Part shown: positions 10,034 through 17,774 of the stretch, piece after piece
Position numbering within the stretch: the first letter of the stretch is position 1
How the letters are laid out: every line of letters begins with the position of its first letter
NCBI RefSeq assembly: GCF_051962475.1
Contig: NZ_JBQCCF010000069.1
Span: 124,001 to 188,000 of the forward strand
Length of the DNA stretch: 64,000 nucleotides
Direction of reading: 5' to 3'
DNA from: Dyella_A sp051962475
GTDB taxonomy: Bacteria; Pseudomonadota; Gammaproteobacteria; Xanthomonadales; Rhodanobacteraceae
Program-made: the position numbers and the translations under genes
The notes under the pieces: model-generated
Database searches by the model: none
Told to the model about the DNA's origin: nothing
The model's input: only the letters and a program-made list of their open reading frames with translations

Positions 10034-10957
10034 ATGTCTCTTGCACCCGCGACCCGCGACCGCATCCAGTCCCTGCTCAACGCGCACCGCGTCGTGCTGT
10101 TCATGAAGGGCAACCGCCAGCAGCCGATGTGCGGCTTTTCCGCCGCGGCCACCAACACGCTCAACGAGCTGCTGAGCGACTACCACACGGTCAACGTGCT
10201 GGAAGATCCGGAGATCCGCGAAGGCATCAAGATCTACGGCGAGTGGCCCACCATCCCGCAGTTGTACGTGGACGGCGAGCTGGTCGGCGGCTCGGACATC
10301 ATTCGCCAGATGTACACCAGCGGCGAGCTGCACACCTTGTTCGGCGCCGCGCCGCCAGACCGCACCCCGCCGGAGATCACCATCACCGACAAGGCCGCCG
10401 AGATGATCCGCCAGGGCACCGCCAACGCGCAGGGCGTGGCGATCCACCTGGAGATCGGCCCGGACCACAGCGCCGGCTTCCAGCTGGCGCCGGCCGGCGA
10501 CCACGACATCGTCGCGGTGTCGAACGGGCTTGAGATCCACTTCGACCCGGCCAGCGCGCAGCGCGCCAAGGGCATCGTGATCGACTGGGTTTCCACGGTG
10601 CAGGGCGAGGGCCTCAGCCTGAAGTTCCCGGGCGCGCAGGAGATCAAGTCGCTCACCGTGCAGGAACTGCAGCAGCGCCTGGCGGCCGGCGACATCACCC
10701 TGATCGACGTGCGCCCGGCCAGCGGCCGCGCGCAGGCCGCGCCGCTGGCGCAGGCCCGCGTGCTGGAGGAAGAGGGCTATGACGCGCTCGCCGCGTTGCC
10801 CAAGGACACCGCGCTTGCCTTCATCTGCCACCACGGCGTGTCCAGCCGCGGCGTGGCCGAGCGCTTTGCCGCGCACGGCTTCAGCAACGTGCACAACGTG
10901 GAAGGCGGCATGGACGCCTGGGCCGAGCAGATCGATCCGAGCGTGCCGCGCTACTGA
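10034..10957 (+). CDS. Grx4-type monothiol glutaredoxin fused to an IscA-like scaffold domain and a rhodanese domain
   Basis: A 307-residue three-domain protein. Residues about 1-105 are a monothiol glutaredoxin with the CGFS active site (MCGFS), VLFMKGN and WPTIPQLYVDGELVGGSDI; this class binds [2Fe-2S] with glutathione and delivers clusters. Residues about 112-190 resemble an A-type (HesB/IscA) Fe-S carrier but contain none of the usual cysteines. Residues about 200-300 form a rhodanese domain with a catalytic Cys in FICHHGVSSRG and a GGMDAW ending. The same domain order is known in Xanthomonads under Grx4 names. Its leader faces the divergent tetR, and a strong intrinsic terminator follows 31 bp after the stop. 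Confidence 0.88.
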   Translation: MSLAPATRDRIQSLLNAHRVVLFMKGNRQQPMCGFSAAATNTLNELLSDYHTVNVLEDPEIREGIKIYGEWPTIPQLYVDGELVGGSDIIRQMYTSGELHTLFGAAPPDRTPPEITITDKAAEMIRQGTANAQGVAIHLEIGPDHSAGFQLAPAGDHDIVAVSNGLEIHFDPASAQRAKGIVIDWVSTVQGEGLSLKFPGAQEIKSLTVQELQQRLAAGDITLIDVRPASGRAQAAPLAQARVLEEEGYDALAALPKDTALAFICHHGVSSRGVAERFAAHGFSNVHNVEGGMDAWAEQIDPSVPRY

Positions 10958-10987
10958 TCGATCGCCCGCCCAAGCGGACAGAAAAAA

Positions 10988-11011
10988 GGCCACCGTCACG
11001 GTGGCCTTTTT
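10988..11011 (+). terminator. Intrinsic terminator after the Grx4-fusion gene, probably bidirectional
   Basis: The stem GGCCACCG / CGGTGGCC has a 3-nt loop (10988-11006), with TTTTT following on the plus strand and AAAAAA preceding it. It can therefore end both the Grx4 gene and the convergent AMP nucleosidase gene, whose stop is 28 bp further on. Confidence 0.9.
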
Positions 11012-11038
11012 CGTTCAAGGGTCCAGCACCGCGGGCGG

Positions 11039-11824
11039 CTACTCGATCTCCTCCTCGAACCGCAGGTGTTTCACGCTGCGGCCGTGGCGGCGCACCAGCT
11101 TGAGCGCCTCGATGCCGATGCGGATGTGCCGCTCGACGAACTGGCCGGTGACCTGCTTGTCGCTGGCCTCGGTCTTTACCCCTTCGGGGATCATCGGCTG
11201 GTCGGACACCAGCAGCAGCGCGCCGCAGGGAATCTTGTTGGCGAAGCCGGCGGCGAAGATGGTGGCGGTCTCCATGTCCACCGCCATGCAGCGGGTGCGG
11301 CGCAGGTAATCCTTGAACGCCTCGTCGTGCTCCCACACGCGGCGGTTGGTGGTGTACACCGTGCCGGTCCAGTAGTCGTAGCCGAGGTCGCGGATCATCG
11401 TGGACACGCCGCGCTGCAGCTGGAACGCCGGCAACGCCGGCACTTCCGGCAGCAGGTAGTCGTTGGAGGTGCCCTCGCCGCGGATCGCGGCGATCGGCAG
11501 CACCAGGTCACCGATCGCGTTCTTCTTCTTCAGGCCGCCGCACTTGCCCAGGAACAGCGCCGCCTTGGGCTCGATCGCGCTGAGCAGGTCCATCACGGTG
11601 GCCGCGTTGGGGCTGCCCATGCCGAAGTTGATCAACGTGATGCCGTCGGCGGTGGCGTTGGGCATGGGCCGGTCGCGGCCTTGCACCTCCACCCCGTGCC
11701 ACTGCGCGAACAGCTCCACGTAATGGCCGAAATTGGTCAGCAGGATGTGCTGGCCGAACTGCTCCAGCGGCGTGCCGGTGTAGCGCGGCAGCCAGTTGGA
11801 GACGATCTCTTGCTTGTTCTTCAT
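11039..11824 (-). CDS. amn: AMP nucleosidase, short form
   Basis: A 261-residue nucleoside phosphorylase-fold enzyme of the short AMP nucleosidase type, predicted to split AMP into adenine and ribose 5-phosphate. Signatures seen are ITLINFGMGSPNAATVMDLL, LFLGKCGGLKKKNAIGDLVLP, IRGEGTSNDYLLPEVPALPAF and the purine-site block VDMETATIFAAGFANKIPCGALLLVSDQPM. The start is ATG 11822-11824 with AGAGGT upstream; the longer frame adds only a low-quality Arg-rich extension. An MTA/SAH nucleosidase function is the main alternative, but the SDQPMIPEGVKT segment favours AMP nucleosidase. It diverges from the DegV gene across 255 bp. Confidence 0.88.
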   Translation of the reverse strand: MKNKQEIVSNWLPRYTGTPLEQFGQHILLTNFGHYVELFAQWHGVEVQGRDRPMPNATADGITLINFGMGSPNAATVMDLLSAIEPKAALFLGKCGGLKKKNAIGDLVLPIAAIRGEGTSNDYLLPEVPALPAFQLQRGVSTMIRDLGYDYWTGTVYTTNRRVWEHDEAFKDYLRRTRCMAVDMETATIFAAGFANKIPCGALLLVSDQPMIPEGVKTEASDKQVTGQFVERHIRIGIEALKLVRRHGRSVKHLRFEEEIE

Positions 11825-12065
11825 GGGACCTCTGCGGGTCGGCGCGACGGGTCCGTCGCGCGTTACCGGCGACGCCACGCCGGCACGATGCCAAAGTCGG
11901 TGCGCCATTCTAGGGGCGCCCACGAGGCGCCGCCAGCCAGCGGTGCGGGGACGCTCAAGGCCCGTCCACCGATGGCCGACAACCGAGGAACGGGAAGTCG
12001 CCGGCACGCCGCTTTGCGGGCTGGTTCACGGCATCACGGCCCGTGTTATGTTCGGCGCGCCTTCC

Positions 12066-12082
12066 GGAGGGTGACACGTATG
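12066..12082 (+). promoter_or_regulatory. Ribosome-binding site for the DegV-family gene
   Basis: GGAGG (12066-12070) is placed 9 bases before ATG 12080, selecting this start over an ATG two codons further on and over the in-frame GTG at 12071, which is too close to the site. Confidence 0.7.
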
Positions 12083-13024
12083 CGAATGGGCCTGGCCATT
12101 GATGCCTCCTGCGACCTGCCGCAGGCCTTCATCGAGGAGCACGATATCGCGGTGATGCCGATCGCCGTGAAGATCGACAAGGACGTGTTCAAGGACAACC
12201 GCGACCCGGCGGAAATCCAGCGCTTCTTCGACCTGAAGATGGGCAGCCGCAGCCACTCCGCGTCCACTGAGCCGTGCTCGGTGGAAGACGTGCAGAAGCT
12301 GTTTCTGGAAAAGCTCGTCCTCGAGAAGGACTGCGTGTTCTGCCTCACCATCACCGCCACGCGCAGCCCGATCAACGACCACGTGATCAAGGCCAGCTTC
12401 GCGGTGCTCAAGCACTACCGCGACGTGCGCGACCAGACCACGATGCCCGGCCCGTTCCTGATGCGGGTAATCGATACGCGCTCGATATTCGCCGGTTCCG
12501 CGCCGGTGATCGTGGAGGCCGCGCGCCTGTTCAAGACCGGCCAGACGCCCGCGGCGATCCGCGAGCGGCTCACCTACATCGCCAACAACTCCTACGGCTA
12601 CATGCTGCCGCGCGACCTCTACTACCTGCGCGCGCGCGCCAAGACCAAGGGCGACCGCAGCGTGGGCCTGTTCAGCGCGGTGATGGGATCGGCGCTGGAC
12701 ATCAAGCCGCTGCTGCGCGCCTACCGCGGCGAGACCGGACCGGTGGGCAAGGTGCGCGGCTTCGAGCATGGCGTGGAGGTGCTGTTCGACTACGTGATCA
12801 AGCGCGTGCACGCCGGCCTGCTGGTGCCGGCCGTGTGTCTGAGCTACGGCGGCGACCTGGCTGACGTGCCCAAGCTCCCGGGTTATGAGGCACTGCGTGA
12901 CGCCTGCGAGGAGTGCAAGGTCGACTTGATGCTCGCCCCGATGAGCATCACCGGCATGGTCAACGTGGGCGAAGGCGCACTCACCGTGGGCTTTGCCGCC
13001 GAAGAGCACGTCGCCGAGTTCTGA
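12080..13024 (+). CDS. DegV-family protein (fatty-acid-binding fold)
   Basis: A 314-residue DegV-like protein. It begins MRMGLAIDASCDLP, the strand with the conserved Asp-Ser/Ala-x-Cys-Asp-Leu segment of this family. It then shows MPIAVKIDKDVFKDNRD, SRSHSASTEPCS (the SxTSxP-like loop that holds the fatty-acid carboxylate in this family), VIDTRSIFAGSAPVIVEAA and DIKPLLRAYRGETGPVGKVRG. In Firmicutes the FakB proteins of this family present fatty acids to the FakA kinase; no fakA neighbour is visible here, so the role is open. It is cytoplasmic. A DUF4124 gene follows after 29 bp in the same direction. Confidence 0.85.
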   Translation: MRMGLAIDASCDLPQAFIEEHDIAVMPIAVKIDKDVFKDNRDPAEIQRFFDLKMGSRSHSASTEPCSVEDVQKLFLEKLVLEKDCVFCLTITATRSPINDHVIKASFAVLKHYRDVRDQTTMPGPFLMRVIDTRSIFAGSAPVIVEAARLFKTGQTPAAIRERLTYIANNSYGYMLPRDLYYLRARAKTKGDRSVGLFSAVMGSALDIKPLLRAYRGETGPVGKVRGFEHGVEVLFDYVIKRVHAGLLVPAVCLSYGGDLADVPKLPGYEALRDACEECKVDLMLAPMSITGMVNVGEGALTVGFAAEEHVAEF

Positions 13025-13053
13025 GCGGCGGTCCGGACACACCACAACCACCC

Positions 13054-13704
13054 ATGACCTCCCTGCGTGCCCTGATCTTCGGTTGCCTGCTGCTTGCCGG
13101 CACCACGTCGGCGATCGGCGAGACCGTCTACAAGTGCACCGGCGCAAATGGCGCGGTCACCTATCAGGATGCGCCCTGTCCGCGGGCGCACAAGCAGCAG
13201 TCGATCCACCTGGTGGATAGGCAACCCGCTCCCACCCCGGCAGAGCCGCCGGCACCCGCGCCTGCTGCCGCCGATGTCGCGACCGCACCGCGCGCCGCCA
13301 CCGCCCCTGCGGCGCCCCTGCCGGTGCTGTACCAGTGCCAGCGCGCCACCGACGGCAAGACCTACCTCAGCCGCAACGGCGATCCGCAGCCCTACCAGGC
13401 GCCGTTCGGTGTGCTCGGCGCGGTGCAGACGCCGCTCGCCTCGGTGTATGGCCCCGGCGGCGGCGGTGGCGCCTCCGCGCCCGAGCTCAATCGCGGCAAG
13501 GTGACCAGCGGTCTGGTGGCCAACAACTACGTGTGGGTGCAGGACGTGTGCCGCGCGCTCGGCCCGGAGGAAACCTGCGAGGCGCTGCAGGACGAATACG
13601 ACGAGAACGAGCACAAGCTGAAGCAGGCGTTCAAGAGCGAACAGGCGCCGTTCGAGAAACGCGAGGCAGAGCTGCAGGCGCAACTGCGCAACTGCGGCGG
13701 CTGA
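13054..13704 (+). CDS. Exported DUF4124-domain protein
   Basis: A 216-residue protein with an N-terminal signal peptide (MTSLRALIFGCLLLAGTTSA, cleavage expected soon after TSA). A short DUF4124-like module follows (ETVYKCTGANGAVTYQDAPCP), then a Pro/Ala linker. A second Cys-bearing repeat (LYQCQRATDGKTYLSRNGDPQPY) follows, and a Glu/Lys-rich predicted helix ends in NCGG. Six cysteines suggest disulfides in the periplasm. DUF4124 proteins are common in Xanthomonadales but have no assigned function that I know. It lies 29 bp after degV and could share its transcript. Confidence 0.75.
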   Translation: MTSLRALIFGCLLLAGTTSAIGETVYKCTGANGAVTYQDAPCPRAHKQQSIHLVDRQPAPTPAEPPAPAPAAADVATAPRAATAPAAPLPVLYQCQRATDGKTYLSRNGDPQPYQAPFGVLGAVQTPLASVYGPGGGGGASAPELNRGKVTSGLVANNYVWVQDVCRALGPEETCEALQDEYDENEHKLKQAFKSEQAPFEKREAELQAQLRNCGG

Positions 13705-13779
13705 GCGCACTGCGCAGAACGTACGCAAAGTGATGCAAGTGGCCGCCACCGCAGCCGCGACGACCGCTCACCCACAGGC

Positions 13780-13927
13780 TTGTCCACAGATCATCCCCGG
13801 CGACGCGGGATAACTCGGCGCCCGCTGGCGAGGGCGTCATCAATCCGGTGAAAACGCCGGTGCGGCGCGGGCTTGCGACATCGCTCCACAGACTTGTCCG
13901 CGAGCTATCCACAGCCGCTGTGGACAA
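13780..13927. promoter_or_regulatory. Cluster of DnaA-box-like sites between two convergent genes
   Basis: Sites close to the DnaA 9-mer TTATCCACA occur at 13780-13788 (TTGTCCACA, plus), 13905-13913 (CTATCCACA, plus) and 13919-13927 (TTGTCCACA on the minus strand). Each differs from consensus at one position. The last two are inverted with a 5-bp gap. The 232-bp interval lies between converging 3' ends, so promoter function is not expected. DnaA titration or replication control is inferred only. Confidence 0.5.
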
Positions 13928-13936
13928 ACCCCGGGC

Positions 13937-14719
13937 TCAGAATCCGTAGTTGACGAAGCCGCCATCCACCGCCAGCACCTGGCCGGTGATGTAGCTGGCC
14001 GCAGGCAGGCACAGGAAGGCGATTGCCGCGGCCACTTCCTCCGGCTCGCCGATGCGGCGCAGCGGGGTGTGGTCGAGCACTTCGTCCAGGTAATCCGGAT
14101 CGGCCAGCGCGCCATCGGTGCGCTGCGTGCGGATGTACCACGGCGCCACCGCGTTCACCCGGATGCCGTCCACCGCCCACTCGGCGGCGAGGTTGCGGGT
14201 GAGCTGGTGCAGCGCGGCTTTGGTCATTCCATAGGGCGAACCGGTGCGCACGTGGGTGATGCCGGACACCGAGCCCACGTTCACGATCGCCGCGTGGGCG
14301 TGCTGCACCAGTTGCGGGTGGGCCAGGCGACACATCTCGAAGGCGGAGAACAGGTTCTGTTCGAAGATCGCGCGATAGTCGTCCTCGGCGTAGTCGAGCG
14401 TGGCCATCGGCTGGTTGCCGCCGGCGTTGTTGACCAGCAGCGAGAGCGGCGCGCCGAGATCCGCGATCCAGTCGAACACCGCCAGGCGCTCCTCCGGCTC
14501 GGTGAGGTCGGCGCCGAAGGCCAGCACCTTGATGCCGGGAAAGTCGTCGGCCAGTTCGGTGCGCACCTGCTCGAGGTAATCCTCGTCGCGCGCCACCAGC
14601 AGCAGATCGGCGCCCAGCCCGGCCAGCTCGCGCGCGGTGGCGTAGCCGATGCCCTTGCTGGCGCCGGTCACCAGCGCGGTGTGCCCCTGCAGTTGCCATG
14701 CATCGATGCGTGTATTCAT
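13937..14719 (-). CDS. SDR-family oxidoreductase, tropinone-reductase-like
   Basis: A 260-residue classical short-chain dehydrogenase. Motifs are TGASKGIGYATARELAGLGADL, NNAGGNQPM, the catalytic Ser in VGSVSGITH, the YxxxK in YGMTKAALHQL, and VNAVAPWYIRT, ending in GQVLAVDGGFVNYGF. The long N-terminal region before the Rossmann strand (MNTRIDAWQLQGHTALVTG) matches tropinone-reductase-like SDRs of plants and bacteria. The physiological substrate is unknown. It converges with the DUF4124 gene and diverges from the small lipoprotein gene. Confidence 0.85.
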   Translation of the reverse strand: MNTRIDAWQLQGHTALVTGASKGIGYATARELAGLGADLLLVARDEDYLEQVRTELADDFPGIKVLAFGADLTEPEERLAVFDWIADLGAPLSLLVNNAGGNQPMATLDYAEDDYRAIFEQNLFSAFEMCRLAHPQLVQHAHAAIVNVGSVSGITHVRTGSPYGMTKAALHQLTRNLAAEWAVDGIRVNAVAPWYIRTQRTDGALADPDYLDEVLDHTPLRRIGEPEEVAAAIAFLCLPAASYITGQVLAVDGGFVNYGF

Positions 14720-14820
14720 GCGCCGAGCTTAGACGGCCGCGCGGACCCGGGCCAGCCACCTTGCCCCGACCGGCCGCGCGGCAGGACACTCGTGGCCCTG
14801 CCCCTTCCGGACCTCCTGCC

Positions 14821-15039
14821 ATGTCGCCACGCGCCGCGTTGATCCCCCTCGCCTCCGCCCTGCTGCTCGCCGCGTGCTCGGGCAAGCCGCCCGCCCCGCA
14901 GGCCGAGACCAAGCCGGCGCGCGTGGCCACGCCGTGGGACGACATGAAGAAGGACGAGCAGCGCGCCAAGGACGTGCAGAAGACCGTCGATCAGCAGGCC
15001 GCCGAGCAGCGCAAGCAACTGGAAGCCGCCGAGCAGTGA
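14821..15039 (+). CDS. Small lipoprotein
   Basis: A 72-residue protein with a lipoprotein signal (ALIPLASALLLAAC, lipidated Cys19). A Pro/Ala-rich spacer and a charged, predicted coiled-coil helix follow (WDDMKKDEQRAKDVQKTVDQ and on, with QQAAEQRKQLEAAEQ at the end). It will be anchored to an envelope membrane facing the periplasm. The stop codon overlaps the GTG start of the ABC ATPase by 3 bases, so the two are coupled. No family assignment beyond lipoprotein was recognised. Confidence 0.75.
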   Translation: MSPRAALIPLASALLLAACSGKPPAPQAETKPARVATPWDDMKKDEQRAKDVQKTVDQQAAEQRKQLEAAEQ

Positions 15040-15866
15040 GCGCTTCGCGCGATGCTCCATCGGCGGACGGCGCCGAGGCGCTGCTGGAGATCGACCGGGC
15101 GACCGTGCTGCGCGATGGACGACCCGCGCTCGACCAGCTCAGCCTGCGCGTGGCCTGCGGCGAACACACCGCGATCCTCGGTCGCAACGGCTCGGGCAAA
15201 TCGACCCTGGTGAAGCTGGTCGCCCGCGAGCTGCATGCGCTGGCCCGGTCCGATTCGCCACCGGTGCGCGTGTTCGGCCAGGAACGCTGGAACATCGCCG
15301 ACCTGCGCGGCCGGCTCGGCATCGTCTCGCCGGCCCTGCAGCAGCAATTGGGCGGTGAGGCGCGGGTCGAGGTCAGCGATGCGGTGGTGTCGGCCTTCTT
15401 CGCGGCGCACGACAGCTGGAACCGCACCGTGACCGCGCCCATGCGCCAACGCGCCGCCGAGGCGCTGGCGCGGGCCGGCGCGTCGGAGCTGGCCGGTCGC
15501 TCGCTGGCCAGCCTGTCGACCGGCGAGGCCAGGCGCGTGCTGATCGCCCGTGCGCTGGTGCACCGGCCGCAGGCATTGCTGCTGGACGAACCCTGCGCAG
15601 GATTGGACATGACCGCCCAGCGCAGCTTCCTCGAGCAGCTGCGCGCACTGGCCCGTGCCGGCACCACCCTGCTGCTGGTGACCCATCACGTGGAAGAGAT
15701 CCTGCCGGAGATCGGCCGCGTGGTGCTGCTGCGTCGCGGCCAGGTGCTGGCCGACGGACCACCCGAGCGGATCCTCGCCGATGGCCCGCTCAGCGCCGCG
15801 TTCGACGCACCGGTGACGGTGGAGCAGCGCGGCGGGTGGTACCGCGCCACGCTGGCACCGGACTGA
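15036..15866 (+). CDS. ABC-type ATP-binding protein without an adjacent permease
   Basis: A 276-residue ATPase subunit. Walker A is GRNGSGKST, the Q-loop lies near SPALQQQLGG, the signature is LSTGEARRVLIARALVH, Walker B is ALLLDEPCAGLD, and the switch His is in LLVTHHVEEI. It resembles the half-size ModF/COG1119 ATPases that often stand alone. The GTG start (15036-15038) overlaps the TGA of the lipoprotein gene; no ATG gives a complete N-terminus. Since no membrane subunit lies nearby, either the partner is elsewhere or the protein works outside transport. The convergent sppA ends 15 bp away. Confidence 0.85.
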   Translation: MSASRDAPSADGAEALLEIDRATVLRDGRPALDQLSLRVACGEHTAILGRNGSGKSTLVKLVARELHALARSDSPPVRVFGQERWNIADLRGRLGIVSPALQQQLGGEARVEVSDAVVSAFFAAHDSWNRTVTAPMRQRAAEALARAGASELAGRSLASLSTGEARRVLIARALVHRPQALLLDEPCAGLDMTAQRSFLEQLRALARAGTTLLLVTHHVEEILPEIGRVVLLRRGQVLADGPPERILADGPLSAAFDAPVTVEQRGGWYRATLAPD

Positions 15867-15881
15867 GCCGAAACGGCGCGC

Positions 15882-17750
15882 TCAGCGCGGCGCGCAGAAG
15901 CAGTAGGCGTACACGTTGGGTCGCCCGACGCGAGCGTTGCGCAGCAGCTTGAGCTCCGGCATGGCGCGCGGCAGCTCGGCCATCCAGCTCGGCAGATGCA
16001 GGCCGTAGCTCTGCGCGATGCGCACCGTGGCGCTCTGGTTGAGACCCACCATGAACTGCTCGAAGCCGCCCAGCGGCTGCTCCACGTAACGCACCGGGAA
16101 ACCCTTGGCCAGCTTCGCCTGCTGCGCAGCGTAGGCGATGGCGCTGTCGAGCCCGCCGAGCTGGTCGACCAGCCCGCGGTCCAGCGCCTGCTGGCCGGTC
16201 CACACGCGGCCCTGGGCGATCGCGTCGATCGCGTCGTAGTCCTTGCCGCGCGCCTTGGCCACGCCGCCGACGAAGTCGTGGTAGCCCTTGTCGATGATTG
16301 CCTGGATCACCTGCCCCACGCGCGGATCCAGCGACCGGGTGATGTCGAACGCGCCGGCCATTGGCCCGGTGGCCACGCCGTCGCTCTGCACGCCGAGCTT
16401 GGCCAGCGTGTCGGGGATCGAGTAGTACATGCCGAAGATGCCGATCGAGCCGGTGATGGTGTTCGGCTCGGCGAAGATGCGATCGGCGTTCATCGAGATC
16501 CAGTAGCCGCCGCTGGCCGCCACGTCGCCCATCGAGACGATCACCGGAATGCCGGCCTTGCGGGTCAGCTCCACTTCGCGGCGGATCTGCTCGGCGGCAT
16601 ACACCTCGCCACCGGGCGAGTTCACCCTGAGCACCAGCGCCTTGGTCTTCTTGTCCTCGCGCGCGGCGCGGATCAGTGCGGCGGTGGATTCGCCACCGAT
16701 CTCGCCCTGCGGCTGCTTGCCGCCTGCGATCTCGCCCTCGGCCACCACCACCGCCACGCCGGGCTTGAACAGCGCGTCGGTATCGTCCGGCAGCTGCGCG
16801 ACATAAGCGGCCAGGTTGACGGCACGGAAGCCACGCCCCTGCTTGCCGGCCGGCACGCCTTCGCGACGCATCATCGTCTCGACATCGGCCTCGGTGGCGA
16901 GCCCGTCGACCAGATGCTCGTCCAGCGATAGCTGGGCGAGGTTGCCATGAGTGCGGCCGATGTTGTCCGGCAGCTGGTCGATGTCGTTGCGCAGGGTGGC
17001 CGGGTCCAGCTTGCGTCGCTTGGCGACGCTGGCCAGGTAGTTGTCCCACAGCCCGCCCATCCAGTAGCTGTCGGCCTCCTTCGATTCGGGCGAGGCGTGG
17101 TCGAGGATGTACGGCTCGGCCGCGCTCTTGAACTGACCCACGCGGAACAGGTGCACCTGCACGCCGAGCTTGTCCAGCAGGTCCTTGTAGAACAGCCGGT
17201 AATTGGCCAGGCCCGTGATCATCACGCCGCCCTGCGGATCGACCAGCAGGCGGTCGGCATGAGATGCGAGGTAGTACTGGCCCTGGTCGTAATTCACGCC
17301 CCAGGCGATCACCGGTTTACCGGCGGCGCGGAAGCGATCGAGCGCTGCGCCCACCTCGCGCAGCGCGGCGAAGCCGCCGGCCTGCAGCTGGTCGGGCAGC
17401 AACAGGATGCGGGTGATGTGCTTGTCGTTGGCGGCTGCGTCGATCGCGCGCACCAGATCGCGCACCTGCACTTCCTTCGGCTCGTTGCCGGACAGTCCCG
17501 ACACCACACGCTGCAGCGGCGCGATGCTGTACTGCTCCACCAGCCGCCCCTCCGGCTTGATCACTAGCACCGAATCGGCCTGCAGCCCCAGCCCGGCGTG
17601 GCGCCCGGCGAACAAGCCGGCCACCAGCAGCAGCACGATGAACAGCAGGCCGAAGAACACCGTGTTGATGATGACCAGCCGCAGCACGTTCAGCCCGCGC
17701 CCGAAAACGCGGAGGAAGGCCCAGAAGCCGTTGGGGCGCGAAGCGGTCAT
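15882..17750 (-). CDS. sppA: Signal peptide peptidase SppA, 67-kDa type
   Basis: A 622-residue tandem-domain serine protease that degrades cleaved signal peptides in the inner membrane. An N-terminal membrane anchor (LVIINTVFFGLLFIVLLLVAG) is followed by domain 1, which supplies the general-base Lys (LFRVGQFKSAAEPY), and domain 2, which supplies the nucleophile Ser (MGDVAASGGYWISMNADRIFAEPNTITGSIG). Both catalytic residues of the E. coli Lys/Ser dyad are present. Length matches the E. coli enzyme (618). It lies 24 bp after the start of a shared interval with the MATE gene, on the same strand. Confidence 0.95.
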   Translation of the reverse strand: MTASRPNGFWAFLRVFGRGLNVLRLVIINTVFFGLLFIVLLLVAGLFAGRHAGLGLQADSVLVIKPEGRLVEQYSIAPLQRVVSGLSGNEPKEVQVRDLVRAIDAAANDKHITRILLLPDQLQAGGFAALREVGAALDRFRAAGKPVIAWGVNYDQGQYYLASHADRLLVDPQGGVMITGLANYRLFYKDLLDKLGVQVHLFRVGQFKSAAEPYILDHASPESKEADSYWMGGLWDNYLASVAKRRKLDPATLRNDIDQLPDNIGRTHGNLAQLSLDEHLVDGLATEADVETMMRREGVPAGKQGRGFRAVNLAAYVAQLPDDTDALFKPGVAVVVAEGEIAGGKQPQGEIGGESTAALIRAAREDKKTKALVLRVNSPGGEVYAAEQIRREVELTRKAGIPVIVSMGDVAASGGYWISMNADRIFAEPNTITGSIGIFGMYYSIPDTLAKLGVQSDGVATGPMAGAFDITRSLDPRVGQVIQAIIDKGYHDFVGGVAKARGKDYDAIDAIAQGRVWTGQQALDRGLVDQLGGLDSAIAYAAQQAKLAKGFPVRYVEQPLGGFEQFMVGLNQSATVRIAQSYGLHLPSWMAELPRAMPELKLLRNARVGRPNVYAYCFCAPR

Positions 17751-17774
17751 GCAGCCATCCTGAGCAAAGGCGGA

